From: Affinirhizobium lemnae
GTDB taxonomy: Bacteria; Pseudomonadota; Alphaproteobacteria; Rhizobiales; Rhizobiaceae
Direction of reading: 5' to 3'
DNA: 32,096 nucleotides
NCBI RefSeq assembly: GCF_022968395.1
Contig: NZ_JALJQZ010000043.1
Coordinates: 1-32,096, forward strand
A model generated the notes under the pieces. That model was not told the origin of the DNA and did no database searches. It was given only the letters and a program-made list of their open reading frames with translations. Below, in pieces: positions 7,916-16,275 of the stretch. Made by a program: the position numbers and the translations under genes. How positions within the stretch are numbered: position 1 is the first letter of the stretch; the number at the start of each line of letters is the position of its first letter.

Positions 7916-7960
7916 GTCATCCTCCCGGGCTGAGGGCAGCCCATGTTCATCAATGGTTGG

Positions 7961-7980
7961 CCTGCTCGCTCAGGAGCAGG
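7961..7980 (-). other. Hairpin across the GH2 stop codon
   Basis: CCTGCTC (7961-7967) and GAGCAGG (7974-7980) form a perfect 7-bp stem with a 6-base loop that contains the GH2 stop codon (7970-7972). No U-tract follows. Inside an operon such a stem may stabilise or process the mRNA between the glycosidase and the TIM-barrel gene, or may be chance. Confidence 0.45.
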
Positions 7981-10399
7981 ATTGCAGGTCGTAGAGGCGG
8001 AAACTCGGCTCCGCCGCTGCGGGATCGGAAGGGGTGAAGGTGATGCGGCGGATTTCTCCCGCGGCAAGGTCGAATGCGTTGTCGGAGAAGCGTCCCGGCG
8101 TTTCGCTCTCGATCATCACGTAAAGCGCAAGGCCTGCCGATTGCACGGTGAGGTCATAACCGCCTGTCGGCGCAGGCTGAATATCTAGGCCAAGCCCTGC
8201 CGGTTGCAGATCCAGCGACTTATAGGTGCCTTGTACATAGTGACCTTCGCCCCCCATGCCATTGCTTGCCGTGAAGCTCCAAGCCAGGAGACTGTCAGCA
8301 GGAATCTCAGCAGCGGCAACAGTTGTCGCAATGACCGCCGCATCCGGTGTGCAGACGGCATCCAGGCGCTTCAATTCAGTACGCTCTCCATTCAGCGAAA
8401 GCAGCGAGAGACTGAGCGACACCGTCACATCGTCCATTGTGTCATTGACCACCGAGAGCCGGATTTCGGAACCCTCTTCGGTGGGAATGGCTGCAACATT
8501 CACGGGCTGGAAGAAGCGGCGAGCCAGATAATGCAGCGCTTTCCAGCCGCCGCCATAGTCGAGGCTCGACCAGGAGGCGACAGGCCATGTATCGTTCAGC
8601 TGCCAGTAAAGCGTGCCCATGCAATGGGGTTTCAGAGAGCGCCAGTAATCGACGGCCGTCCTGATGGCGAGCGCCTGCTGGATCTGGCTGAGGTAGACGA
8701 AATTGGCAAAGCCTTCCGGAAAGCGAAAATACCGGAACATTGTCGCGGCGATCCGCTCATTGCCGCCCACGTTTTTCTGATGCAGCTCGATGACCGGAGA
8801 GGCGATATTCATATGCCCCTCCCCCGCAAAGGTGCGAATGACGGGCAGCGAGGTGTAGGACTGGAAGCCGAATTCCGAACAGAAACGCGGCCTGACCTTG
8901 CGATAATCCTCGAACGGCTTGTTTTCGTGCCAGACAGACCAGTAATGCATGTCGCCGGAGCCATCGGCATGCCACGCATCACCATAGTCCAGATAGCCGG
9001 AGGCGGGGCTGGAGGGCCACCAGAGCGCATCGGGTGCAGCTTTCAGGAGCGTCTGCTCTATGGTGCGGTTCAGGCGATCGTAGGAGACCAGATAGCGATC
9101 GCGGTTCTCGATGGATTGCTTGAACCAGGTGAGCGCCCCGACCAGTTCGTTGTCGCCGCACCAGAGAACGATGGACGGATGCGTGATGAGGCGTCGCACC
9201 TGATAATCGACTTCCGCCGCGACATTCTCCAGAAAATCGGGTGTGGAGGGATAGAGATTGCAGGAGAACTGGAAGTCCTGCCAGACCATCAGCCCCATCT
9301 GGTCGCAGAGGTCGTAGAACCAATCCGCTTCGTAAAAGCCGCCGCCCCAGACACGGATCATGTTCATATTGGCATCGACAGCAGACTGCAGTAGGTCGCG
9401 CGTCTTTTCGTAACTGGTCAACGAATATAGGGCGTCGGCAGGGATCCAGTTCGCTCCCCGGCAGAAGATCTCACGACCGTTGATGCGAAACGCAAAGCGG
9501 CTGCCCGCCTCATCCTTGTCCGTCAGCAGTTCCACCTGGCGCAAGCCGATCTGCCGGATCACGGTTTCGGACGGAATTTCGACGGCCAGTTCGTAGAGCG
9601 CCTGTTCACCACTGCCGGACGGCCACCAGAGTTTTGGCGCATCGATATGAAAGACATGGCTTACGGTATTTTCGCCGGGCCTTAACCCCATATCGAGGCG
9701 CAGCCGCTCTTCGCCAAACGAGAAGAAGATGGGCGTCGTACCGGGAAATTTCGCAAACAGCGTAACGGTGACGCTGACATCTACGCCGTCCGCCGTGTGG
9801 GTTTGACGCGCCACCACGCTTTCGATGCGCGATTCTTCAAGCTTTTTCAGCGCAATGGTGCCGTAGAGGCCCAGTGGCGCAATCGCGATGTTCCAGTCCC
9901 AGCCAAAATGGCACTGCGGTTTGCGCAGCATATTGCCGTTGGGAATGGGGGAATTGCCTTCGTGATAGGGCACGAAGAAGGGCTGCTTTACCTGCCGATC
10001 CGCCCCCTCGCGAATACTGGAATGAAACAGAATGCGAATTCTGTTCTCGCCGGTGCGCAAGCTGCGGGAGACATCTGGACGCCAACGCCGGAAGCAATTG
10101 TCAGCTTCCAGCACAACCTCACCATTGATTTCGACAGTCGCGACCGTATCGAGATCAGTAATGTCGAGATACCAGTCGCCTCCGGCATCATCGAGAACAA
10201 AGTCCTGCTCGATCTGCCAGTCCTGTTCCGCAACCCATCGAAGGTCGAGTTCATTGCGCCCGAAATAGGGATCAGGAATGAGCTCCGCATTTTTCAGGGC
10301 CGTATGCACATCACCCGGAATGGGCATCAGCGCCTGCGTTGCCTCGTCCAGAGACGAAAGCCGCCAGTTTCCTGACAGATCGATGATCGACTGCGACAT
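7970..10399 (-). CDS. GH2 family beta-mannosidase-type glycosidase
   Basis: This 809-residue enzyme has the GH2 layout: N-terminal jelly roll (about 1-185), immunoglobulin-like domain, TIM barrel (about 300-600) and C-terminal beta domains. The acid/base is E418 in WCGDNE and the nucleophile is E509 in CSEFGFQS. FGWDWN (165-170) and WGGGFYE (351-357) are typical of the beta-mannosidase branch rather than LacZ or glucuronidase. It hydrolyses non-reducing beta-linked mannose or a similar sugar with retention. No signal peptide is present, so it is cytoplasmic. The start ATG at 10397-10399 is preferred over one 48 bases upstream because GAGGA stands 5 bases ahead and it begins 7 bases after the ATPase stop. 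The exact substrate remains open. Confidence 0.92.
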   Translation of the reverse strand: MSQSIIDLSGNWRLSSLDEATQALMPIPGDVHTALKNAELIPDPYFGRNELDLRWVAEQDWQIEQDFVLDDAGGDWYLDITDLDTVATVEINGEVVLEADNCFRRWRPDVSRSLRTGENRIRILFHSSIREGADRQVKQPFFVPYHEGNSPIPNGNMLRKPQCHFGWDWNIAIAPLGLYGTIALKKLEESRIESVVARQTHTADGVDVSVTVTLFAKFPGTTPIFFSFGEERLRLDMGLRPGENTVSHVFHIDAPKLWWPSGSGEQALYELAVEIPSETVIRQIGLRQVELLTDKDEAGSRFAFRINGREIFCRGANWIPADALYSLTSYEKTRDLLQSAVDANMNMIRVWGGGFYEADWFYDLCDQMGLMVWQDFQFSCNLYPSTPDFLENVAAEVDYQVRRLITHPSIVLWCGDNELVGALTWFKQSIENRDRYLVSYDRLNRTIEQTLLKAAPDALWWPSSPASGYLDYGDAWHADGSGDMHYWSVWHENKPFEDYRKVRPRFCSEFGFQSYTSLPVIRTFAGEGHMNIASPVIELHQKNVGGNERIAATMFRYFRFPEGFANFVYLSQIQQALAIRTAVDYWRSLKPHCMGTLYWQLNDTWPVASWSSLDYGGGWKALHYLARRFFQPVNVAAIPTEEGSEIRLSVVNDTMDDVTVSLSLSLLSLNGERTELKRLDAVCTPDAAVIATTVAAAEIPADSLLAWSFTASNGMGGEGHYVQGTYKSLDLQPAGLGLDIQPAPTGGYDLTVQSAGLALYVMIESETPGRFSDNAFDLAAGEIRRITFTPSDPAAAEPSFRLYDLQSCS

Positions 10400-10406
10400 G
10401 GGATCC

Positions 10407-11495
10407 TCAGATGCGGTCTTCGGTTTGCGCGTCAAACAAGGATGCAAGTCGCATATCGAAGCTCATACGAACCTGCGAACCGGGTGCATATCGCCGCGCC
10501 CCGGCAATGCGGACAGACATGGTATGACCTGCATGCTTGAGCCAAAGGAGATTGTCCGCTCCCATCGGCTCTTCGATATCAACGACTGCCTGATGAAGCT
10601 CCCGATCGGCTTCCGGCTGGTCGATGCCGATATGCTCCGGGCGCAGACCAAGCACGACCTGGCGACCAGCAGCCAGCGGACCGTTTGCCTCATAGCCATC
10701 GAGCGAGAAATCGACACCATTGGTGCGAAAGACAGTCTTGCCGCCCGTCTCGATCAGTTCTCCCCGCAGAAAGTTCATCGACGGCGACCCGATGAAGCCT
10801 GCCACGAAGAGATTCCTCGGCTTGTTGTAGATGGCGATCGGATCATCAAGCTGCTGGATGACGCCATTCTTCATGATGGCGATGCGGTCTGCCAGCGTCA
10901 GCGCCTCGATCTGGTCGTGGGTCACGTAGATCATCGTGTTCTTCAGGCTCTGATGCAGACGCTTGATCTCGACGCGCAGTTCCGAGCGGAGCTTGGCGTC
11001 GAGGTTCGACAGCGGCTCATCGAAGAGGAAGACATCCACATCACGCACCAGCGCGCGACCGATGGCAACACGCTGACGCTGACCGCCGGAGAGAGCGGCC
11101 GGGCGACGCTTCAGAAGCGGGCCGATCTGCAGGATCTCCGCAGCACGGGCAACGCGTTTGTCGATCTCGGGCTTTGGTACTTTCGCAACCTGAAGCCCGA
11201 ACGACAGGTTCTTCTCGACCGTAATCTGCGGATAGAGCGCATAGGACTGGAACACCATGCCGATGCCGCGATCCTTCGGTTCTTCCCAGGTGACGTTCCG
11301 ATCCTTAATGAAGATCTGGCCTTCGGTGGGCTCCAGCAATCCGGCAATACAGTTCAGAAGAGTGGATTTCCCACAACCGGATGAACCCAGAAGAACGATG
11401 AACTCGCCATCGCGAATATCGAGGTTCAGATCCTTGAGAACGGTCACGGCTCCGAAGGAAAGCGAAAGTTTACGAATTGAAACGCTATTGGCCAT
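10407..11495 (-). CDS. CUT1-type sugar ABC transporter ATP-binding protein (UgpC/MalK-like)
   Basis: This is the energising subunit of the sugar importer, 362 residues long. Walker A is GSSGCGKST at 37-45, followed by the signature LSGGQRQRVAIGRALVR, Walker B in VFLFDEP, the D-loop SNLDAKLR and the switch histidine in YVTHDQIEAL. The C-terminal 120 residues form the regulatory/TOBE region of MalK-like ATPases. It starts 5 bases after the second permease gene and forms a complete importer with it. Such ATPases are sometimes shared between transporters. It is a peripheral protein on the inner face of the membrane. Confidence 0.94.
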   Translation of the reverse strand: MANSVSIRKLSLSFGAVTVLKDLNLDIRDGEFIVLLGSSGCGKSTLLNCIAGLLEPTEGQIFIKDRNVTWEEPKDRGIGMVFQSYALYPQITVEKNLSFGLQVAKVPKPEIDKRVARAAEILQIGPLLKRRPAALSGGQRQRVAIGRALVRDVDVFLFDEPLSNLDAKLRSELRVEIKRLHQSLKNTMIYVTHDQIEALTLADRIAIMKNGVIQQLDDPIAIYNKPRNLFVAGFIGSPSMNFLRGELIETGGKTVFRTNGVDFSLDGYEANGPLAAGRQVVLGLRPEHIGIDQPEADRELHQAVVDIEEPMGADNLLWLKHAGHTMSVRIAGARRYAPGSQVRMSFDMRLASLFDAQTEDRI

Positions 11496-11500
11496 GAAAA

Positions 11501-12442
11501 TCAGCCCTTTACTGCGCCGGCGGCAATGCCGCGGACAAACAAGCGCCCGGAGACGAAGTAAACGATCAATGGTACGGCACCAGTCAGCAGAGTGGCTGCC
11601 ATGTTGACGTTGTACTCCTTCACGCCCTGGACGGAGTTGACGATATTGTTGAGCTGCACGGTCATCGGATAGCTATCCGGACGAGTGAAGACGACGCCGA
11701 ACAGGAAGTCGTTCCAGATGCCGGTCACCTGCAAAATCATGGCTACGACAAAGATGGGCAGCGCCATGGGCAGCATGATGCGGAAATAGATCTGCCAGAA
11801 CCCTGCGCCATCAATACGGGCAGCCTTGAACAATTCTTCCGGCAAAGACGTGAAGTAGTTACGGAAGAGAAGTGTCAGGATCGGCATACCGAAGATGGTA
11901 TGAACAATCACAAGGCCGGTCAGCGTGCCGTAGATGCCCAGTTCACGCAAAATGATGACAATGGGGTAGATCATCACCTGATAGGGAATGAAGGCACCGA
12001 TGATCAGAATCGAGAAGAACAGTTCCGAACCCTTGAAGCGCCAGTTCGCCAATGCGTATCCACTGACGGACGCCACAGCGATGGACACCAGAACCGAAGG
12101 CACCAGAATGCGGACTGAATTCCAGAAGCCGCGTGAAAGGCCATCGCAGTTCAGACCAGTGCAGGCGCTGGCCCAGGCCTTCGCCCAGGGCTCGAACGTA
12201 ATTTCCATCGGTGGCGAGAAGATATTGCCCATGCGGATTTCGGGCATGCCCTTCATGGAGGTGACAATCATCACGTAAAGCGGCAGCAGATAATAAAGTG
12301 CTGCGACGATCAGCAGGCCGTAGAGAATGATGTTGCGCCGTGAGAGCACCTTGCGCGGTTTGCGTCCGCTGGGGCCAGCCACCTGCGGCGAGACTGCATC
12401 GAAACCGGCCGCCGTGCTGTTGAGGGTGGAGATGTTAGCCAC
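11501..12442 (-). CDS. Sugar ABC transporter permease, MalG/GtsC-like
   Basis: This inner-membrane permease has 313 residues and about six transmembrane helices, the first at 38-60 after a soluble N-terminal tail of about 36 residues. The EAA loop that contacts the ATPase is at about 202-225 (EELFKAARIDGAGFWQIYF). The large periplasmic loop after helix 1 contains two cysteines (ACTGLNCD). It resembles permeases of glucose/mannose-type CUT1 systems. Its start overlaps the end of the other permease gene by 8 bases, so the two are translationally coupled. Confidence 0.92.
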   Translation of the reverse strand: MANISTLNSTAAGFDAVSPQVAGPSGRKPRKVLSRRNIILYGLLIVAALYYLLPLYVMIVTSMKGMPEIRMGNIFSPPMEITFEPWAKAWASACTGLNCDGLSRGFWNSVRILVPSVLVSIAVASVSGYALANWRFKGSELFFSILIIGAFIPYQVMIYPIVIILRELGIYGTLTGLVIVHTIFGMPILTLLFRNYFTSLPEELFKAARIDGAGFWQIYFRIMLPMALPIFVVAMILQVTGIWNDFLFGVVFTRPDSYPMTVQLNNIVNSVQGVKEYNVNMAATLLTGAVPLIVYFVSGRLFVRGIAAGAVKG

Positions 12443-13337
12443 GCTTCTTCCCTCCGAATTCGAGATAGGCCCAGGGGATGATGATGATGGCGACCGTGAC
12501 CAGCATCATGGTGGATGCTGCAAAGCCTTGACCGAGGTTCTGCGCCTGGAACATGTAGTCGTAGACGTATTTCGCAGGAACTTCGGAGGCGATACCGGGG
12601 CCACCGCTGGTCTGCGCCACCACGAGATCGTAGACCTTGACGATACCGGATGCGATCAGCACCAGCGTGGTGATAAAGACGGGGCGCATCATCGGAATGA
12701 TGATCAGAACGTAAGTCTTCCACATCGGAATGCCATCGACTCGCGATGCCTTCCAGATGTCCTCGTCTATACCGCGGAGACCAGCCAGCATCAGGCACAT
12801 GACCAGTCCGGTTCCCTGCCAGAGACCGGCGATCAGGATGCCGTAGATGACGATATCGGAGTTATAGAGAGGGTCGAATTCGAAGGTGGACCAGCCGAGG
12901 CTGCGGACGATGGACTGGACGCCGAATTCAGGGTTAAGGATCCACTGCCAGACAAGCCCCGTTACGATGAAAGACAGCGCGAAGGGGTAGAGAAAGATGG
13001 TTCTGAACGTGTTCTCGAAACGGATCTTCTGGTCCATCAGCGCGGCAAGAACAAAGCCGATCACAAGGCTGAAGATCAGCGATAGAATACCGTAGATGGC
13101 CAGGTTCTGGATCGAGATGATCCAGCGCGGAGCGGCCCATAGGCGCTCATACTGATCAAGCCCGACGAAGCTGAGGCGTGGCAAAAGCCCGGAGCGCGTG
13201 AATGAGTAGACAACGGTCCAAACCGTCCCGCCCAGGAACACGACGAGCGCAACGAGCATCATCGGGATCAGGGCAATCTTCGAATTCAGATTTTTGAACA
13301 ACTGACTGGGGCGGCCAGCCGAAGAGTGTGGCGCCAT
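12435..13337 (-). CDS. Sugar ABC transporter permease, MalF/GtsB-like
   Basis: This inner-membrane permease has 300 residues and about six transmembrane helices, beginning at about residue 21. The EAA loop is EDIWKASRVDGIPMWKTYV at about 192-210. The start at 13335-13337 is chosen because GGAGG lies 9 bases before it; an in-frame ATG 18 bases upstream would put that ribosome site inside the gene. A 138-base gap separates it from the binding-protein gene. The gap holds only weak alternative stems, of the sort often found behind binding-protein genes, where they allow the first gene to be expressed more strongly. Confidence 0.92.
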   Translation of the reverse strand: MAPHSSAGRPSQLFKNLNSKIALIPMMLVALVVFLGGTVWTVVYSFTRSGLLPRLSFVGLDQYERLWAAPRWIISIQNLAIYGILSLIFSLVIGFVLAALMDQKIRFENTFRTIFLYPFALSFIVTGLVWQWILNPEFGVQSIVRSLGWSTFEFDPLYNSDIVIYGILIAGLWQGTGLVMCLMLAGLRGIDEDIWKASRVDGIPMWKTYVLIIIPMMRPVFITTLVLIASGIVKVYDLVVAQTSGGPGIASEVPAKYVYDYMFQAQNLGQGFAASTMMLVTVAIIIIPWAYLEFGGKKRG

Positions 13338-13475
13338 GAAGCAAGACCTCCGCATCGAAAACGGCCAGAGCAGGCGGATCGGGGCCGGACCCGCCGTCTC
13401 TTCATTCTCGTCCTGTGTGGGGCAGAGAGCCGACCGCTTCCGATGGAAAGAAACGATCGGCCCTCCCTGGGGTGA

Positions 13476-14711
13476 TCAGTTCGCCGATGCGATGATGTCG
13501 GCGAAACGCTTCTGCGCCGCTTCCGGCGTGATCGATTCGTTTGCGAAGAACTGCGAGAACAGGTCTTCCTTCTGCTTCTGCGTGTCAGGCGAGAGAAGCT
13601 GGTCAGTACTGGATAGAATGTTACCCTTTGCCAGAACCTCGAGGCCCTTCTTCATGCAATCGTTGGCCGACGAAAGATCCACGTCGCCACGTACCGGCAG
13701 CGAGCCCTTCTTTAGGTTGAACGCCACCTGAACCTTCGGATCGACGATGGTTTCAGCCAGCTTGTCCTGCGCTTCGGATTTCGCCTTGTCCTTCAGAACA
13801 GGGAAATAGAAGGCATCGCCACCTGCTGTCAGGTACTGGTTCAGACCCAGGCCGGGCAAGCAGGTATAATCCGTACCGGCCTTCTTGCCTGCCAGCTGGA
13901 ACTCACCCTGCGCCCAGTCACCCATGATCTGTCCACCGGCCTTGCCGGTGACAACCATATTGGTAGCCTGGTTCCAGTCCTGCACATTGGTGCCCTTGGC
14001 AAGTTTGCGGGCTTCATTGGCCGCCTTGAAGATGGCCGCCATTTCCGGACCTGCGGCAGCCTTGGCGTCCTTGTCTTTGAACACCTTCATGTAAAGGTCC
14101 TTGCCGCCCAGCGATATGATAAGCGTATCGAAGGCGCCGGTTGCCTGCCAGGGCTGACCACCAAGCGCCAGCGGCTGTATTCCGGCCTTCTGGAGTGCCG
14201 GGCCCGCTGCGACGAACTCGTTCCAGTTTTTCGGAACGTCAACGCCAGCCTTCTTGAATGCCTCGTTGGAAAGCCAGAGCCACTGCCAGGAATGGATATT
14301 GACCGGAGCGCAGTAGATCTTGCCGTTGATCGTGCAACTTTCCAGCAGGCTGGCGGGCTTGATGATGTCCTTCCACTTGCCCTTTTCCGCAACAGCCGTG
14401 AGATCGCGCATCAAACCGGCCTCCACCAGTTCCTGCGCTTGACGACCGTGGTTGAACTGGGTCGCGCCCATGGGGTCGCCGCCAGTGATACGGCTGATCA
14501 TGATCGGACGCGCCGTACCGCCAGAGCCGGCGATGGCACCATCCACCCATTTGTTGCCAGTTGCGTCGAACCCTTTCGCGAGTTCCTTGACCGCGGCTGC
14601 TTCGCCGCCGGACGTCCACCAATGTGTGACTTCAAGGTCCGTTGCAGCAGCTTGAGCTGCCGGCAGCATGACACCCGCCACGAGAATTGCTTTCAATGCA
14701 CGCAAATTCAT
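13476..14711 (-). CDS. Sugar ABC transporter substrate-binding protein (GtsA-like)
   Basis: This is a periplasmic solute-binding protein of family 1, 411 residues long. A Sec signal peptide (MNLRALKAILVAGVMLPAAQA) precedes the mature start near TDLEVTHWW. THWWTSGGEAAAVKELAKGF and the later GDWAQGEF resemble the glucose/mannose-binding proteins of GtsABC systems, which suggests a mannose- or glucose-containing ligand. No lipobox cysteine is present. GGGAGGAG lies about 6 bases before the ATG. It is the first gene of the operon, behind a promoter and LacI-type operator. The real ligand could be a mannooligosaccharide, xylooligosaccharide or mixed glycoside, given the two glycosidases downstream. 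Confidence 0.93.
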   Translation of the reverse strand: MNLRALKAILVAGVMLPAAQAAATDLEVTHWWTSGGEAAAVKELAKGFDATGNKWVDGAIAGSGGTARPIMISRITGGDPMGATQFNHGRQAQELVEAGLMRDLTAVAEKGKWKDIIKPASLLESCTINGKIYCAPVNIHSWQWLWLSNEAFKKAGVDVPKNWNEFVAAGPALQKAGIQPLALGGQPWQATGAFDTLIISLGGKDLYMKVFKDKDAKAAAGPEMAAIFKAANEARKLAKGTNVQDWNQATNMVVTGKAGGQIMGDWAQGEFQLAGKKAGTDYTCLPGLGLNQYLTAGGDAFYFPVLKDKAKSEAQDKLAETIVDPKVQVAFNLKKGSLPVRGDVDLSSANDCMKKGLEVLAKGNILSSTDQLLSPDTQKQKEDLFSQFFANESITPEAAQKRFADIIASAN

Positions 14712-14726
14712 GAGTCTCCTCCCTCA

Positions 14727-14740
14727 CTGAAACGTTGCCG
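14727..14740. promoter_or_regulatory. LacI-type operator O1 before the binding-protein gene
   Basis: TGAAACGTTGCC (14728-14739) is an imperfect palindrome around a central CG, the usual form for LacI-family operators. It lies at the predicted transcription start and just ahead of the ribosome site of the binding-protein gene. A repressor here would block initiation. It shares its core AACGTT with O2 at 15001-15014. Confidence 0.65.
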
Positions 14741-14746
14741 TAAAAA

Positions 14747-14775
14747 AAGCTATGCGAGTTTCGGGAGGAGCGCAA
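14747..14775 (-). promoter_or_regulatory. Predicted promoter of the sugar operon
   Basis: On the minus strand TTGCGC (14770-14775) and TAGCTT (14747-14752) are separated by 17 bases, a fair sigma-70 match. The predicted start near 14740 falls at operator O1. This geometry fits repression by the divergent LacI-type regulator and relief when an imported sugar binds it. Confidence 0.55.
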
Positions 14776-14914
14776 CGGCCTAACGATCAAAAAATTATCA
14801 GATTCTGAATTTCTATTTTTGATTGTATAAAGGCAATCTGCATCAGTCGCTTTGATGAAAAAAATCCTTTTCAACGTCTGCATAAGTCAATTTTCCAGAT
14901 ATTCGTATTCGCAA

Positions 14915-14935
14915 ACGCACAGAAAATTTGTGCGT
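14915..14935. promoter_or_regulatory. Inverted repeat in the divergent intergenic region
   Basis: ACGCACA (14915-14921) and TGTGCGT (14929-14935) are perfect 7-base arms with a 7-base spacer. It lies midway in the 400-base gap between the binding-protein gene and the LacI gene. It is unlike the CG-centred operators and may bind a second regulator. No function can be assigned. The rest of this gap is AT-rich and contains no further gene. Confidence 0.45.
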
Positions 14936-15000
14936 CTGCGTTGTACAACTGAGAGCGGAAAACGAGGCCTAGTCACCGAAAATGGCGCTCGACAAATTGA

Positions 15001-15014
15001 CTGTAACGTTTCAG
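15001..15014. promoter_or_regulatory. LacI-type operator O2
   Basis: CTGTAACGTTTCAG is a 14-base palindrome around a central CG with one mismatched pair, a strong LacI-family operator candidate. It lies about 43 bases upstream of the regulator's predicted -35. Its centre is 274 bases from that of O1, close to 26 helical turns, so DNA looping between the two is possible. It could also serve autoregulation. Confidence 0.65.
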
Positions 15015-15056
15015 TTTGATGGCCTGAAATTCTTTTCAGAGAAAGGGCCGCTGCCG

Positions 15057-15085
15057 TTTTCAGGCATCCGACAGATGTCTATAAT
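15057..15085 (+). promoter_or_regulatory. Predicted promoter of the LacI-family regulator
   Basis: A perfect TATAAT (15080-15085) is preceded, at 17 bases, by a weak -35, TTTTCA (15057-15062). The start codon follows 27 bases further on, with GGTGGGA as ribosome site. The strong -10 and poor -35 would suit a modest level of regulator. Confidence 0.55.
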
Positions 15086-15111
15086 CAGCCCCCTCGAAAT
15101 GGTGGGAACGC

Positions 15112-16164
15112 ATGGACGACAATCATCAGCTTAAATCTTCCGGGAAGGCTCTGGAGCCTGGTGCGCGTCCTACCTTGAAAACGATCGCCTTCATGACCGG
15201 CCTCGGCATCACCACTGTGTCTCGCGCGCTCAAAGATGCGCCGGACATTGGCATGGAGACGAAAGAAAGGGTGCGGCTGGTTGCAGCGCAACTCGGCTAC
15301 CAGCCCAACCGTGCAGGCGTTCGTCTCAGAACAGGCAAGACCAATGTCATTGCGCTTGTTCTCAGTATCGATGAGGAACTGATGGGCTTCACAAGCCAGA
15401 TGATGTTCGGCATCTCGGAAGTACTGGCCGGAACGCAGTATCATCTCGTCCTGACCCCGCATGTGCACCAGAAAGACCCTATGGTGCCTGTGCGCTACAT
15501 CCTCGACACAGGGTCCGCTGACGGCATGATAATCTCGCGCACCCTGCCGGACGATCCGCGCGTGGCCCTGATGACGGAACGGAATTTTCCGTTCGCAACG
15601 CACGGCCGAACAGATATGGGCATCTGCCACCCGTTCCACGATTTCGACAATGAAGCCTATGCATTCGAGGCGGTGAAGAGGCTTGTTGCGAGTGGCCGGC
15701 GGCGTATCGCACTGCTCGCGCCACCGGCGAAGCTATCCTATTACATTCACACGCGCATCGGGTTCGAGCGCGGCCTTGCCGCCTTCGGAGCGACGGAAGT
15801 ATCCATGGGGCGCATGACGAGCGAGGCGCCCTTGTCAGACCTGCGCAGCTATTGTGCCGATCTCATGCGGTCTGCCGATCCACCCGATGGCATTGTTTCC
15901 ATCAGCGGCAGTTCAAGCATCGCGCTCATTGCGGGGATCGAGTCAGCAGGCAAGCGTGTCGGTCATGATGTCGACATCGTGTCGAAACAGTCGGCGGAAT
16001 TCCTGAACTGGATCCGGCCAGAAATTCACACGGTGAACGAAAGCGTGCGCCTGGCCGGGCGCGAACTGGCAAAAGCCGTGATTGCCCGTATCGATGGCGT
16101 AGCGCCAGAATTGCTTCAAAGCGTCAGCAGTCCCGTATGGTCCTCCATGGCGCCGAGACACTAG
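15112..16164 (+). CDS. LacI-family transcriptional regulator of the sugar operon
   Basis: This 350-residue repressor has a helix-turn-helix at about 21-45 (TLKTIAFMTGLGITTVSRALK), the hinge region with LGYQPNRAGVRLRTGKT, and a periplasmic-binding-protein-like effector domain (about 75-340). An N-terminal extension of about 20 residues precedes the DNA-binding domain, as in AglR-like rhizobial members. It is transcribed divergently from the sugar operon, with two CG-centred palindromes between. It is therefore most likely the local repressor, released by a sugar from the pathway. The stop codon overlaps the first bases of the dispersed palindromic repeat at 16163. Confidence 0.92.
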   Translation: MDDNHQLKSSGKALEPGARPTLKTIAFMTGLGITTVSRALKDAPDIGMETKERVRLVAAQLGYQPNRAGVRLRTGKTNVIALVLSIDEELMGFTSQMMFGISEVLAGTQYHLVLTPHVHQKDPMVPVRYILDTGSADGMIISRTLPDDPRVALMTERNFPFATHGRTDMGICHPFHDFDNEAYAFEAVKRLVASGRRRIALLAPPAKLSYYIHTRIGFERGLAAFGATEVSMGRMTSEAPLSDLRSYCADLMRSADPPDGIVSISGSSSIALIAGIESAGKRVGHDVDIVSKQSAEFLNWIRPEIHTVNESVRLAGRELAKAVIARIDGVAPELLQSVSSPVWSSMAPRH

Positions 16165-16267
16165 AGTATTTCCAGTGAAAACGGGATCACCCGCAATACT
16201 CCATTTCTTTGTTTTTACGCAGTCCGGACGTAAAACCGCTGACGCACTTTTACTGGAACTGCTCTAA
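16163..16267. repeat. Dispersed Rhizobiales intergenic palindromic element
   Basis: The element has outer arms AGAGTATTTCCAGT (16163-16176) and ACTGGAACTGCTCT (16252-16265), which pair with few mismatches, and inner arms TTTTACG (16213-16219) and CGTAAAA (16229-16235) around AGTCCGGA. From memory, close variants (GAGCAGTTCCAG, with a GTTTTACGTCCGGA-like middle) occur many times between genes of Rhizobium, Agrobacterium and Brucella. It would fold into a long cruciform or RNA stem and probably acts as the boundary between the convergent LacI and chemoreceptor genes. It fills the 111-base gap. Confidence 0.75.
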
Positions 16268-16275
16268 AACCGAAT

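Noticed and set aside
5879..7933. Plus-strand frames of 357 and 310 codons opposite the dehydrogenase and TIM-barrel genes
   Set aside because: They are antisense shadows without conserved motifs; the minus-strand genes are complete and have ribosome sites.
8204..9394. Plus-strand open frame of 396 codons opposite the GH2 gene
   Set aside because: It is a shadow of the GH2 coding sequence, with no ribosome site or family motif.
10278..11384. Plus-strand open frame of 368 codons opposite the ABC ATPase gene
   Set aside because: It is a shadow frame; the minus strand encodes all ATPase motifs in order.
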